Origin: JAUNSR01 sp036655755
GTDB taxonomy: Bacteria; Bacteroidota; Bacteroidia; Bacteroidales; JAUNSR01
NCBI GenBank assembly: GCA_036655755.1
Contig: JAVVPN010000015.1
Location: 1-47,680 of the forward strand
Reading direction: 5' to 3'
DNA: 47,680 bases
The position numbers and the translations under genes were made by a program. Below, piece by piece: positions 8,526 to 17,293 of the stretch; position 1 is the stretch's first letter, and every line of letters starts with the position of its first letter. The notes below the pieces were generated by a model that made no database searches, was not told the DNA's origin, and saw only the letters and a program-made list of their open reading frames with translations.

Positions 8526-9845
8526 ATGAGATTCTTCAATAGGGAAAAAGAAATAGATAAGCTTCACGGTATCCAACAGCGTTCACTTGAGAATGCTCAA
8601 ATGACGGTAGTAACCGGAAGAAGACGCATTGGGAAGACCCAGTTGCTTTTGAAAGCGACCGAAGGAGAGACTACATTGTATTTCTTCGTGGCAAGGAAAG
8701 CTGAACCTCTTTTATGTGAAGATTTCCAAAGGGAGGTTGCCGAGAAATTGAAGGTTCCCATTATGGGACAGATCACCAGCTTTTCGGTACTTTTCGATTA
8801 TTTGATGAAATTATCAATCGAAAAACCTTTCAATCTTATTATTGACGAGTTTCAAGAGTTCTATAATGTCAATCCGTCTGTATACAGCGATATGCAGAAG
8901 ATATGGGATTTGAACAAGGACAAAAGCAAGATAAACCTACTTTTAAGCGGATCGGTATATTCTTTGATGCATAAGATATTTGAAGGAGCTAAAGAACCTT
9001 TATTCGGCCGTGCCACCAACTTTATGAAGGTACGTCCTTTCAGAACATTTACGTTAAAGGAGATTCTTGCCGAATACCATCCTGATTATACCAAAGAGGA
9101 TCTTCTGGCTCTTTATACGTTTACCGGAGGAGTTGCAAAATATGTTCAGGTGCTTATCGATAACAAGGCCTTTACCATGGAGGGGATCATTGAATATATG
9201 ATTCAGGAGGATTCCACTTTTATCGGAGAAGGAAAGAATATGCTAGTGGAAGAGTTTGGAAAAGAATATACCATCTATTTTACAATTCTTGCCACAATAG
9301 CACGCGGAGAAAATACACGGGCCAAGATCGAAGCAGTTGTTGAAAAAGAGATCGGTGGTTATCTAACGCGTTTGGAACGGGACTTTAGTTTAATCAAGAA
9401 AACAACGCCCATATTCTCAAAAGTAGAATCAAAGAATGTCCGCTATGAGCTATCCGATAATTTTCTGACCTTCTGGTTCCGGTTTATTTATAAATACGGG
9501 TATATTCTGGAAGTCGGGGCATACGGCGAGCTACGGGAACTAATAAAGCGGGATTATCCTACTTACAGCGGTCGGATACTGGAAAAGTATTTTTATCAGA
9601 AATTTGCGGAAGAACAGATCTATACCCGAATCGGAAGTTTCTGGGATCGTAAAGGGCATAATGAGATTGATTTGATTGCCGTATCGGAAATTCGTAAGGA
9701 AGCGGTGATTGCTGAAATTAAAAGGAATGAGGCTAATATAGATATGGAAATCCTCAAGGAAAAAGGAATTACCTTCTTAAAAGCTTCCGGAGAATTGAAA
9801 GGGTACGAAATTAAGTATGTCGGTTTGTCTATGAAGGATTTGTAA
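8526..9845 (+). CDS. AAA-type ATPase with C-terminal DUF234 (nuclease-like) domain
   Basis: A 439-residue protein of the archaeal/bacterial ATPase group common in Bacteroidota genomes. The ATG at 8526 gives the family's usual start, MRFFNREKEIDKL. The frame is open upstream to 8298 but only through the repeat and hairpin. Walker A is GRRRIGKT (residues 31-38), Walker B is NLIIDEFQEF (about 117-126), and sensor-like LLLSGS follows. The C-terminal DUF234 region has a PD-(D/E)XK-like pattern: NEIDLIAV, then AEIKRN near residue 400. Cellular role is unknown; members are often mobile or defence-associated by repute. The repeats directly upstream support an accessory origin. Confidence 0.85.
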   Translation: MRFFNREKEIDKLHGIQQRSLENAQMTVVTGRRRIGKTQLLLKATEGETTLYFFVARKAEPLLCEDFQREVAEKLKVPIMGQITSFSVLFDYLMKLSIEKPFNLIIDEFQEFYNVNPSVYSDMQKIWDLNKDKSKINLLLSGSVYSLMHKIFEGAKEPLFGRATNFMKVRPFRTFTLKEILAEYHPDYTKEDLLALYTFTGGVAKYVQVLIDNKAFTMEGIIEYMIQEDSTFIGEGKNMLVEEFGKEYTIYFTILATIARGENTRAKIEAVVEKEIGGYLTRLERDFSLIKKTTPIFSKVESKNVRYELSDNFLTFWFRFIYKYGYILEVGAYGELRELIKRDYPTYSGRILEKYFYQKFAEEQIYTRIGSFWDRKGHNEIDLIAVSEIRKEAVIAEIKRNEANIDMEILKEKGITFLKASGELKGYEIKYVGLSMKDL

Positions 9846-9908
9846 ACAATACAAAGTCCGTATATCCACACGAATAAATATTAAGTTCAGAACATTTCTT
9901 TTAACTCT

Positions 9909-9936
9909 GTGTTATTGTAATTGTAAATCGTAACAC
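9909..9936. promoter_or_regulatory. Weak inverted repeat before the SusC-like gene
   Basis: GTGTTA and TAACAC are separated by 16 A/T-rich bases, 52 bp before the SusC-like ATG. It is short enough to be chance, but it is the only dyad I see in the 142-bp leader of the large uptake operon. No convincing TAnnTTTG box was found. Confidence 0.2.
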
Positions 9937-9987
9937 TGATTGCGCTTTATTGATTAAAATACGTAGCATAAGTAAAAGGGATTGTTT

Positions 9988-12861
9988 ATGAATCTGAAAC
10001 CAATACTCTTTATTACTCTGTTTTCGGCCTCTTTTCCGACCGGAAAAGCGGGTGTGCCGGAAAGAAACGATAGTGATACGGCCTCGCTTTCAAAACAGTT
10101 GGAAGAGGTGGTCGTGATAGCATACGGAACCGGTAAAAAAAGCGCTCTTACGGGGGCAACCTCGGTAATCTCACCCAAAGAGATTGCAAACCGGCCGTTG
10201 GCTTCTGTAACGTCGGCCATCCTAGGGAAAGCCCCGGGAGTACAGTCCACCTTATCAGACGGACAACCGGGTTCATCACCCGGATTGCGTATCCGCGGAT
10301 TTGGATCGATCAATGCCTCGAACGAGCCGTTGTATGTAGTGGACGGAACGGTTTATACCGGACCGATCAGTAATATCAATCCGGCGGACGTAGCTTCGGT
10401 TACGATTTTGAAGGACGCCGCCGCTACCGCCCTCTACGGATCGAGTGCAGGAAACGGAGTAGTACAGATTACCACCCGGCGGGCGTCGGGTGAAAACGAT
10501 ACCCGGGTAAACCTGCGCATCTCTCAGGGTTTTTCACAGCGAGGAATTCCCGAATATGACCGTGTAGGTGTATGGGATTATTACCCACTGCAATGGGAAA
10601 TGCTGAAGAACCAATATATTCACGGATCGGAACAGTCTCCTGACCTTGCCGCCGCTAATGCCACTGCCAACCTCTATACCCAGCTGGGTAAATTCAATAT
10701 CTTTAAAAATGTGCCGAATGACGCGATCGTGTTATCTGACGGGACATTAAATCCGCTGGCAACCTCTTTACTCTATAATGATTTTGATTGGGCCGGAGCG
10801 GCCTATCGCAACGGATACCGGGGGGAATATTCACTTTCGTACTCTACCCGTACCGATAAAAGCGACACCTATGCATCGCTCAATTACCTGGATGACCGGG
10901 GGCCCATGATCAGTACCGGATATAAACGGTATGGCGGTCGGATCAATTACAATATCCATCCGGTAGAATGGTTCGAATCGGGCATCAACCTGTCGATTAC
11001 CTATGCGAAGGCTTCTACCCCGATGACGAATATGACATTTACGACCGCCAAAGGAAACATGACGAGCTTTTTGCGAAAAATGGCTCCTATCTATCCGGTT
11101 TACCTGCACAATGAGGATGGCAGTTTCAAGCTTGATGAGCGGGGTAATAAAATTTACGACTATACCAGCAGCCGTATCTCATTATCCGGTCGCCATACCA
11201 TTGCGGAGGCCCTGTGGAATAAGCGGGGCTATACACGGGATGCCTACACGGGCCATGCGTATGTAGCTGTTTATCCGATTAAGGGGCTTAAAATCACCGT
11301 AAACGGATCTTTAAATTCGGATAACGACCGGGCGCAGGTTTATTACAATACCATTGTGGCCGATGGTGCTCCGGCAGGACGGATTCAGATTACCAACGAG
11401 CGTTTTCATACCTATACCTTTAATGAGTTGATTGAATACCGGCGAGCCTTTGGCGATCATAATGCCGAACTGTTGCTCGGACATGAAAACTACGACTATA
11501 CCTATCAGTACCAATATGTATATAAGCAGAAGCAGATTATGGAGGGGCTTTATGAGCTTGAGAATTTCTCGACGCTCAGTAAACTCACATCGCTGACCGA
11601 CCGGTATAAAAAGGAGGGTTGGCTGGCCCGTGGAAATTATAATTTCCGGGATACCTATTTTTTATCGGCTTCTTTCCGGCGCGACGGATCTTCCCGCTTT
11701 TCGAGAGATGTCCGTTGGGGGAATTTCTGGTCGGTTGGGGGAGCGTGGCGAATCGACCAAGAGCGTTTTATGAAAAACCTAACCTGGATTAACTCGTTGA
11801 AACTGCGCGGCTCGTATGGTGAAACGGGTAATGACGGAATTCTTAAACAAGGGGAGCCGAGCTATTATCCGTGGCAGACACTCTATAATACGGGGATTAA
11901 CAACAGTAAAGAGCCGGGCGTTTATTTCAGTGTATACGGCAACGGAAACCTGAAATGGGAAACATTGCAATCGGCAGACGTGGCGGTGGATTTTAGGGTG
12001 TTCAACCGTTTTTCGGGATCGATCGAATATTTCAGGAAGAATTCGAACGACCTGCTCTTCAATGTGCCTGTTCCGCTCTCTTCGGGAGTGGCATCGATTT
12101 GGCAAAATTTGGGGAAAGTATCGAACAACGGGATGGAGATCGATTTGGGATATGACTATTTGCAAACAAGTGACTGGACCGGTGTATTGAATATAAACGG
12201 AACGTGGCTGAAGAACAGGGTGAAATCGATGCCCGACGGATTGCCCGAAATCGTAAGTTCCACCATGAAAGTATCGGCCGGGCATTCGATTTATGATTTT
12301 TGGTTGCGTGAATATCAGGGGGTCGATCCTGAAACAGGCGATCAGCTATTGGGCGATTATCATTATTGTGGCAGTTCGGTGCCGAAGTTTTACGGTGGAT
12401 TCGGGACGCAGCTTCGTTATAAGAATTTTCAGTTGGATCTGGCTTTCTCGTATGGATTGGGCGGCAAAATTTACGATGTGAACTATGCCGACCTGATGAC
12501 GAATCAAATCGGATTCGCCATGCACCGGGATGCCCTGAATGCCTGGAAGCAACCCGGTGATAAAACGAATGTGCCGCGTCTGGACGCTTCGAAAAGCAGT
12601 GAGTATGCACTGGTTTCGGACCGCTTCCTGGTGAATGGTAATTATCTGAATTTTCAGTCGTTTTCGGTAAGCTATGATTTGCCGCGTCAATTATTATCGA
12701 AAGCACATATCCGCCAGGCTACCCTGGCTGTTTGCGGAGAGAATCTGGTGCAATGGAATCATCGGCGCGGATTGAACGCCCTCTCGAACTTTGAGGGGTA
12801 TAGCTACAACTTATATGCGCCGTCACGCGTATTTACGTTCAACATAAACCTGACCTTTTAA
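9988..12861 (+). CDS. SusC/RagA-like TonB-dependent outer-membrane transporter lacking the N-terminal regulatory-like domain
   Basis: A 957-residue barrel of the SusC/RagA family, the outer-membrane channel of a SusCD 'pedal-bin' importer. The ATG at 9988 gives a signal peptide (MNLKPILFITLFSASFPTGKAG); an in-frame TTG at 9982 is less likely. The TonB box and plug start almost at once: EEVVVIAYGTGKKSALTGAT, then LGKAPGVQ, LRIRGFGSINASNEPLYVVDG and ILKDAAATALYGSSAGNGVVQI. The carboxypeptidase-regulatory-like domain found in most SusC proteins is missing. The barrel ends FTFNINLTF. The SusD-like gene follows by 11 bp and a binding-protein-dependent ABC importer comes next. This points to a chelate or cofactor substrate, not a glycan (inference). 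Confidence 0.92.
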   Translation: MNLKPILFITLFSASFPTGKAGVPERNDSDTASLSKQLEEVVVIAYGTGKKSALTGATSVISPKEIANRPLASVTSAILGKAPGVQSTLSDGQPGSSPGLRIRGFGSINASNEPLYVVDGTVYTGPISNINPADVASVTILKDAAATALYGSSAGNGVVQITTRRASGENDTRVNLRISQGFSQRGIPEYDRVGVWDYYPLQWEMLKNQYIHGSEQSPDLAAANATANLYTQLGKFNIFKNVPNDAIVLSDGTLNPLATSLLYNDFDWAGAAYRNGYRGEYSLSYSTRTDKSDTYASLNYLDDRGPMISTGYKRYGGRINYNIHPVEWFESGINLSITYAKASTPMTNMTFTTAKGNMTSFLRKMAPIYPVYLHNEDGSFKLDERGNKIYDYTSSRISLSGRHTIAEALWNKRGYTRDAYTGHAYVAVYPIKGLKITVNGSLNSDNDRAQVYYNTIVADGAPAGRIQITNERFHTYTFNELIEYRRAFGDHNAELLLGHENYDYTYQYQYVYKQKQIMEGLYELENFSTLSKLTSLTDRYKKEGWLARGNYNFRDTYFLSASFRRDGSSRFSRDVRWGNFWSVGGAWRIDQERFMKNLTWINSLKLRGSYGETGNDGILKQGEPSYYPWQTLYNTGINNSKEPGVYFSVYGNGNLKWETLQSADVAVDFRVFNRFSGSIEYFRKNSNDLLFNVPVPLSSGVASIWQNLGKVSNNGMEIDLGYDYLQTSDWTGVLNINGTWLKNRVKSMPDGLPEIVSSTMKVSAGHSIYDFWLREYQGVDPETGDQLLGDYHYCGSSVPKFYGGFGTQLRYKNFQLDLAFSYGLGGKIYDVNYADLMTNQIGFAMHRDALNAWKQPGDKTNVPRLDASKSSEYALVSDRFLVNGNYLNFQSFSVSYDLPRQLLSKAHIRQATLAVCGENLVQWNHRRGLNALSNFEGYSYNLYAPSRVFTFNINLTF

Positions 12862-12872
12862 TAGCCTGTGTT

Positions 12873-14372
12873 ATGAAAAATAGAATCCTTCTTTTCGTGA
12901 TGGTGATTTCTTTGGGAATAAGTGGTAGTTTACTTTCGGGTTGTTCGTCCGATTATCTGGATACCGCACCTTCTACTTCGGTTTCGGAAGCATTGATCGG
13001 GAAATCGATCGACAATCTTTATATGGCGATCAATGGGATACACCGTAAAATGGTGTCGCAGGATATGGCCGTGCAATATCTGGGGGGCTATCCCGGCTTT
13101 ATGATCTGTATGGAAACAAGCGCCGATGATATGACGTGGGCGCAGGACAAAGAGTTTAAAACGACCCATCAATGGCAACTGCAATCGTTGCCGGAAAGTA
13201 AGTTTACGCGTACTATCTGGCTCTCTTATTATGAATTCATACTGAATACCAATCTGATATTGAAATACGTTGATAATTTTATGGATAGTGCTCCCCAAAA
13301 AGCGCGTCAGGTAAAAGGGGAGGCGTTGTGTTTTCGCGCCTTTTCGCATTTCATGTTGGTACAGACTTATGGACAGCGTTATCGTGCCGGCATGGAAAAT
13401 TCGCAGCCGGGCGTACCGTACCGGTTGGAATCGGGGACTCAAAAGATGGCGCGCAATAGTGTAGAGGAGTGCTATCGGTTGATTATCCGCGATTTGGATG
13501 AAGCGATCGGTTTGCTGGCCGGGTATGTGCCCGAAAGTGTCAGCCATTTTTCACAGGAAGTGGCGTATGGGTTGAGGGCCCGGGTTGCACTGGCCCGGCA
13601 AGACTATGCGACGGCGGCTCAAAACGCGGCGCTTGCCATAGCCGCCGCAGAGGCACGGGGCTTCAAACTAATGGAGGGTGAGGAGCTTTATAACGGGTTT
13701 GCCGATATCTCTGACAAGACAAAAGAGGTTTTATGGGCAGCTTTGACGCTCAACGATCAGACGGTAAACTATTATTCGTTTTATGCACTGATGAGTTGGA
13801 ATTATAATTCGGAACCGGTACGTACCGGCGTGAAGCAAATCAGCAGCACCCTTTATCAGCAAATTGCACCTACTGATCTGCGTCGGGGTTGGTGGGACGA
13901 GACGGGCACACTGCCTTTGCCTACCGCCAATTTTAAGGCGTATCCGTATTCGCAACGAAAATTCACGGCCCGTTCGACAGGGGATGTCGTGGGGAACGTA
14001 GCCTTTATGCGTCTTGCCGAACTTTATCTGATGCAGGCGGAAGCGCTTGCCCGGAGTGGCGACGACGTGTCGGCCCAAGAGGTGCTGACTCGCTTTGCCT
14101 TGACCCGCGATCCGGCATATGAGCCGAAAAACAATCATGGAGAGGCCTTGATAAATGAGATTATGATTCAGCGACGGATTGAACTTTGGGGGGAAGGTTT
14201 TCGTTTTTATGATTTAAAACGACTGAATGAGCCGCTCGACCGAACCGGTTCTAATTTCAATGCGGGTTTTTGTATGATATTGCAGGCTCCGGCATCCGAC
14301 CCGCGCTGGCAATGGGCGATACCGCAGGACGAGATGGATGCCAACCCGCTCATGGAACAAAATAAATATTAA
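12873..14372 (+). CDS. SusD/RagB-like outer-membrane lipoprotein
   Basis: A 499-residue lipoprotein with lipobox LSGC (Cys near residue 24) followed by SSDYLDTAPSTSVSE, the usual SusD opening. The N-terminal SusD-like part has LYMAINGIHRKM and YYEFILNTNLILKYVDN. The C-terminal RagB/SusD part has MRLAELYLMQAEALARSG and the hallmark RRIELWGEGFRFYDLKRL near residue 430. It acts as the surface lid on the SusC-like channel at 9988-12861. No glycan-degrading enzyme is encoded nearby. The next gene (an ABC binding protein) starts 3 bp after the stop, which suggests one transcript. Confidence 0.94.
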   Translation: MKNRILLFVMVISLGISGSLLSGCSSDYLDTAPSTSVSEALIGKSIDNLYMAINGIHRKMVSQDMAVQYLGGYPGFMICMETSADDMTWAQDKEFKTTHQWQLQSLPESKFTRTIWLSYYEFILNTNLILKYVDNFMDSAPQKARQVKGEALCFRAFSHFMLVQTYGQRYRAGMENSQPGVPYRLESGTQKMARNSVEECYRLIIRDLDEAIGLLAGYVPESVSHFSQEVAYGLRARVALARQDYATAAQNAALAIAAAEARGFKLMEGEELYNGFADISDKTKEVLWAALTLNDQTVNYYSFYALMSWNYNSEPVRTGVKQISSTLYQQIAPTDLRRGWWDETGTLPLPTANFKAYPYSQRKFTARSTGDVVGNVAFMRLAELYLMQAEALARSGDDVSAQEVLTRFALTRDPAYEPKNNHGEALINEIMIQRRIELWGEGFRFYDLKRLNEPLDRTGSNFNAGFCMILQAPASDPRWQWAIPQDEMDANPLMEQNKY

Positions 14373-14375
14373 CGG

Positions 14376-15452
14376 ATGCAGCGATATCTACTCTTCTTTC
14401 TGATAGGATTATTTGTTTGGGGATGTGAATCTAAAAAACATCCCGCCTCTACCAACCGGCGCCTCTTTACCGATGTGTTGGGAAGGCAGGTGAGCGTCCC
14501 GGATTCAATACGACGTATTATTCCGCTGAATGAATCGACCATGCGGATGGTTTGTTATGTAAAAGGTGCCGACCGGGTATGTGGTATCGAGGATGTTGAG
14601 TTACGCGGAGTAGCTTTCACCCATATTTTCGCTCATCCCGAATTACGCCGCCAACCGATGATCGGGCCCATGTTTGGGGGTGATCCCGAATTGATTATGC
14701 TGCAACATCCGGATGTGGTGGTGGTTTCTAACTTAAGTGCGGCCGAAGCGGATGAGATGCAGGGCAGGTTAAAAATTCCCGTCGTGGTGATTTCGTACGG
14801 AAATCTGAGCAGTCAGCGGCAAGTGTTTTTTGACGGCTTGCGGATGACCGGCGATTTGCTCGACCACCGCGCGGAAGCCGATTCGCTGATTCGGTTTGTT
14901 GAGCATGAAGTAGCCGAATTAGAACGGCTTACTGCCGGCTTACATGCCCGGAGTGCCTATCTGGGCGGTATCTCTTACCGCGGGCGTCATGACATCGTTT
15001 CTACCGATCCGCATTACGCGGCCTTTGATCTGGTACACGTTCCCAACGTAGCCCGACAAGTCGATTCGTTGCTGACCCCGTCACTTGCCAATCTGACCAT
15101 TGATATGGAAACCCTTTTGCGCTGGAATCCGGAGGTTTTGTTTGTCGATCAGGGAGGATTCAAACTGGTACAGGAAAACTTTCGTAGTTTTAAAGCGTTA
15201 TCTCAATTACTGAATTGCTACAAGCAACAGCAAATCTATTTACTGTGGCCCTATTATATGTTTCATTCGAATTTTGAAGCGATGCTGATTAATGCGTGGA
15301 GTGTGGGGAAAGTGATGTATCCCGAACGGTTCGCCTCTGTGGATTTGCGTGAAAAGGCCGACGAGATACTCGGGCAATTTGTGGGAAAAGCGGTGACTGA
15401 TTCGCTGATTCAGCAATGGGGGTGGGGTCGGAATGTAACAAACGAATTATGA
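14376..15452 (+). CDS. Periplasmic binding lipoprotein of a BtuF/FecB-type ABC importer
   Basis: A 358-residue class III substrate-binding protein (Peripla_BP_2 fold) for siderophores, cobalamin or similar chelates. A short signal peptide ends in lipobox VWGC (Cys 17), so it is lipid-anchored. The family pattern is seen: FTDVLGRQVSVPDSIRRIIPLNESTMRMV, then PELIMLQHPDVVVVS, a long central helix, and ETLLRWNPEVLFVDQGG in the second lobe. The ligand cannot be read from the sequence. It is in operon with SusCD upstream and with the permease gene, whose ATG overlaps its stop codon. Confidence 0.92.
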   Translation: MQRYLLFFLIGLFVWGCESKKHPASTNRRLFTDVLGRQVSVPDSIRRIIPLNESTMRMVCYVKGADRVCGIEDVELRGVAFTHIFAHPELRRQPMIGPMFGGDPELIMLQHPDVVVVSNLSAAEADEMQGRLKIPVVVISYGNLSSQRQVFFDGLRMTGDLLDHRAEADSLIRFVEHEVAELERLTAGLHARSAYLGGISYRGRHDIVSTDPHYAAFDLVHVPNVARQVDSLLTPSLANLTIDMETLLRWNPEVLFVDQGGFKLVQENFRSFKALSQLLNCYKQQQIYLLWPYYMFHSNFEAMLINAWSVGKVMYPERFASVDLREKADEILGQFVGKAVTDSLIQQWGWGRNVTNEL

Positions 15453-16507
15453 GCGATACTCTGATCAGGCAATATAAACAGCGTAGGTGGAGGCGGATAT
15501 GCTTTCTGCTGGTGCTGTTTGTGTGTCTGTTACTTGTAAGTTATTACGCATTCACTACCGGGGGAAGTGAGCTGACCGGACGTGATTTTTTTCGGATTTT
15601 CGGATCGGAAGATACCGAAATGGCGCAACAAATCTTTTTGAATATCCGTTTGCCACGTATTCTGGCGGCTATCATTACCGGGGTAGCCCTCTCTATATCG
15701 GGTGTGATCATGCAGGTTATTCTACGGAATCCGCTTGCTTCGCCCTATACGTTAGGCATCTCTTCATCGGCGGCCTTCGGGGCGGCGCTTGCCATCGTGC
15801 TTTTTGGAAGCGGATCTTCTGTCGGCAAAAGCGGCACGGTCTTTTATTTTGATAATCCCTTTGTGATCGCCCTGTTTTCTTTTGTTTGTTCACTACTCGG
15901 ACTCTTCTTTATCCTTTATATCGCGCGGTTGCGTAAATCCAATTCTGAAATTATTATTCTTGCCGGTATCATCATCAGCTCGTTGTTTGGCGCGGGTATT
16001 TCCGCGCTTCAATATATTGCCGACAAGGTGCAGTTGTCTACCATCGTATTCTGGTCGTTCGGCGATCTGGGACGTGCCAACTGGACCCGCCTGTTGATTG
16101 TAAGCGTAGTGTGCATCCCGCTCATCATCTATTTTTATCTGAACCGGTGGAATTATAAGGCGCTCCGTTCGGGTGATGAATATGCTTATAGCCTGGGGGT
16201 GAATCCGGTGCGTTTGCGCCGTTTTGCTTTGATCGGATGTACGCTTTGCACGGCGATCGTCGTTTCTTTTTTCGGGGTGATTGCGTTTGTCGGATTGGTG
16301 GTTCCGCATATCGTGCGCGCCTGTATCGGCAATAATGAGGATCAGTTGATACCCGTTACGGCATTGTGCGGAGGGGTTTTCCTGCTGTTGTGCGACACGC
16401 TCGGACGCACTGTTTTTTCTCCGATCGTGATTCCCGTGGGTATCATCACTTCGTTTGTGGGGGTGCCGATTTTTCTTTTCCTGTTGTTGCGAAAAAATCT
16501 ACATTGA
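15449..16507 (+). CDS. FecCD/BtuC-type ABC transporter permease
   Basis: A 352-residue inner-membrane permease of the iron-chelate/cobalamin group. I start it at the ATG at 15449, which overlaps the preceding TGA by four bases; the open frame runs back to 15416 inside the binding-protein gene. Family landmarks are NIRLPRILAAIITGVALSISGVIMQ, RNPLASPYTLGISSSAAFGAA, WSFGDL and FFGVIAFVGLVVPHIVR. About nine to ten membrane segments are visible, as expected for FecCD. It would homodimerise with the ATPase encoded next. Confidence 0.95.
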   Translation: MSDTLIRQYKQRRWRRICFLLVLFVCLLLVSYYAFTTGGSELTGRDFFRIFGSEDTEMAQQIFLNIRLPRILAAIITGVALSISGVIMQVILRNPLASPYTLGISSSAAFGAALAIVLFGSGSSVGKSGTVFYFDNPFVIALFSFVCSLLGLFFILYIARLRKSNSEIIILAGIIISSLFGAGISALQYIADKVQLSTIVFWSFGDLGRANWTRLLIVSVVCIPLIIYFYLNRWNYKALRSGDEYAYSLGVNPVRLRRFALIGCTLCTAIVVSFFGVIAFVGLVVPHIVRACIGNNEDQLIPVTALCGGVFLLLCDTLGRTVFSPIVIPVGIITSFVGVPIFLFLLLRKNLH

Positions 16508-16520
16508 ATAAAAGCCTGTT

Positions 16521-17285
16521 ATGAAGATAGAAATCGATCATATATCCTATGCCTATAAGAAAGAGAAGGTGCTCGATGATGTGGATCTGATGATGGAATC
16601 GGGCGACTTGGTGACGATTCTCGGGCCGAACGGTTCGGGAAAGAGCACGTTGCTCAAATGTATGGTTTCGATCCTGAAGGTACAGGAGGGGGAGATACGG
16701 ATTGATGGGAAACCTCAGAGAATGTATGACGCGCGCGCCTTATCGCAACTGATTGCGTATATTCCGCAGAGCGAGGTATCGGCTATGGAACTGAATGTAT
16801 TCGATACGATTCTTTTGGGGCGGAAGCCTTATATCGGATGGAATGTTACGGACAACGATCTGGAGGTAACCGAAGCGCTGATGCGTAGTTTTCAGTTGGA
16901 GGATTTGGCTTTTCGCTCGGTAGCTACCTTGAGCGGCGGTCAACGGCAACGGGTGTATATTGCGCGGGCGATGGCCCAGCAACCCCGGATTTTATTGCTG
17001 GATGAGCCGGCGGCCAACCTCGATATCTATCATCAATTGAAAGTGATGGAATTATTGAAACAGTTGGTGCAGGAGGGGATGATTGTGATTCTTACCGAAC
17101 ATGATATCAATATGGCGGCGCGTTACGCCACAAAGGTAGTGATGCTTCGCGACGGTAAGGTGTTTGATTGCGGCGACAGTTCGGTGTTTTCCGAAGAGAA
17201 TATTCGGCATCTGTATGATATTCATGCCTCCATTCATTGTTTACAGGATCAGATTTTCGTGATTCCCGAAAATATCATAAAATAA
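16521..17285 (+). CDS. ABC transporter ATP-binding protein (FepC/BtuD-like)
   Basis: A 254-residue nucleotide-binding subunit. Walker A is GPNGSGKS (residues 35-42), the Q-loop is IAYIPQSE, the signature is LSGGQRQRVYIARAMAQ, Walker B is ILLLDEPAANLD and the switch His is in TEHDINMA. The length and the motif pattern after the signature fit chelate-type importers. It lies 13 bp after the permease gene and 8 bp before the TsaA-like fusion gene, which is consistent with one operon. Confidence 0.95.
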   Translation: MKIEIDHISYAYKKEKVLDDVDLMMESGDLVTILGPNGSGKSTLLKCMVSILKVQEGEIRIDGKPQRMYDARALSQLIAYIPQSEVSAMELNVFDTILLGRKPYIGWNVTDNDLEVTEALMRSFQLEDLAFRSVATLSGGQRQRVYIARAMAQQPRILLLDEPAANLDIYHQLKVMELLKQLVQEGMIVILTEHDINMAARYATKVVMLRDGKVFDCGDSSVFSEENIRHLYDIHASIHCLQDQIFVIPENIIK

Positions 17286-17293
17286 ATCAGGCT

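Noticed and set aside
9846..9987. Riboswitch or strong promoter before the SusCD operon
   Set aside because: Only a weak GTGTTA/TAACAC dyad is present; no conserved riboswitch core or consensus promoter was seen.
12059..12706. 215-residue minus-strand frame inside susC
   Set aside because: His/Ser/Arg-rich shadow of the barrel coding sequence.
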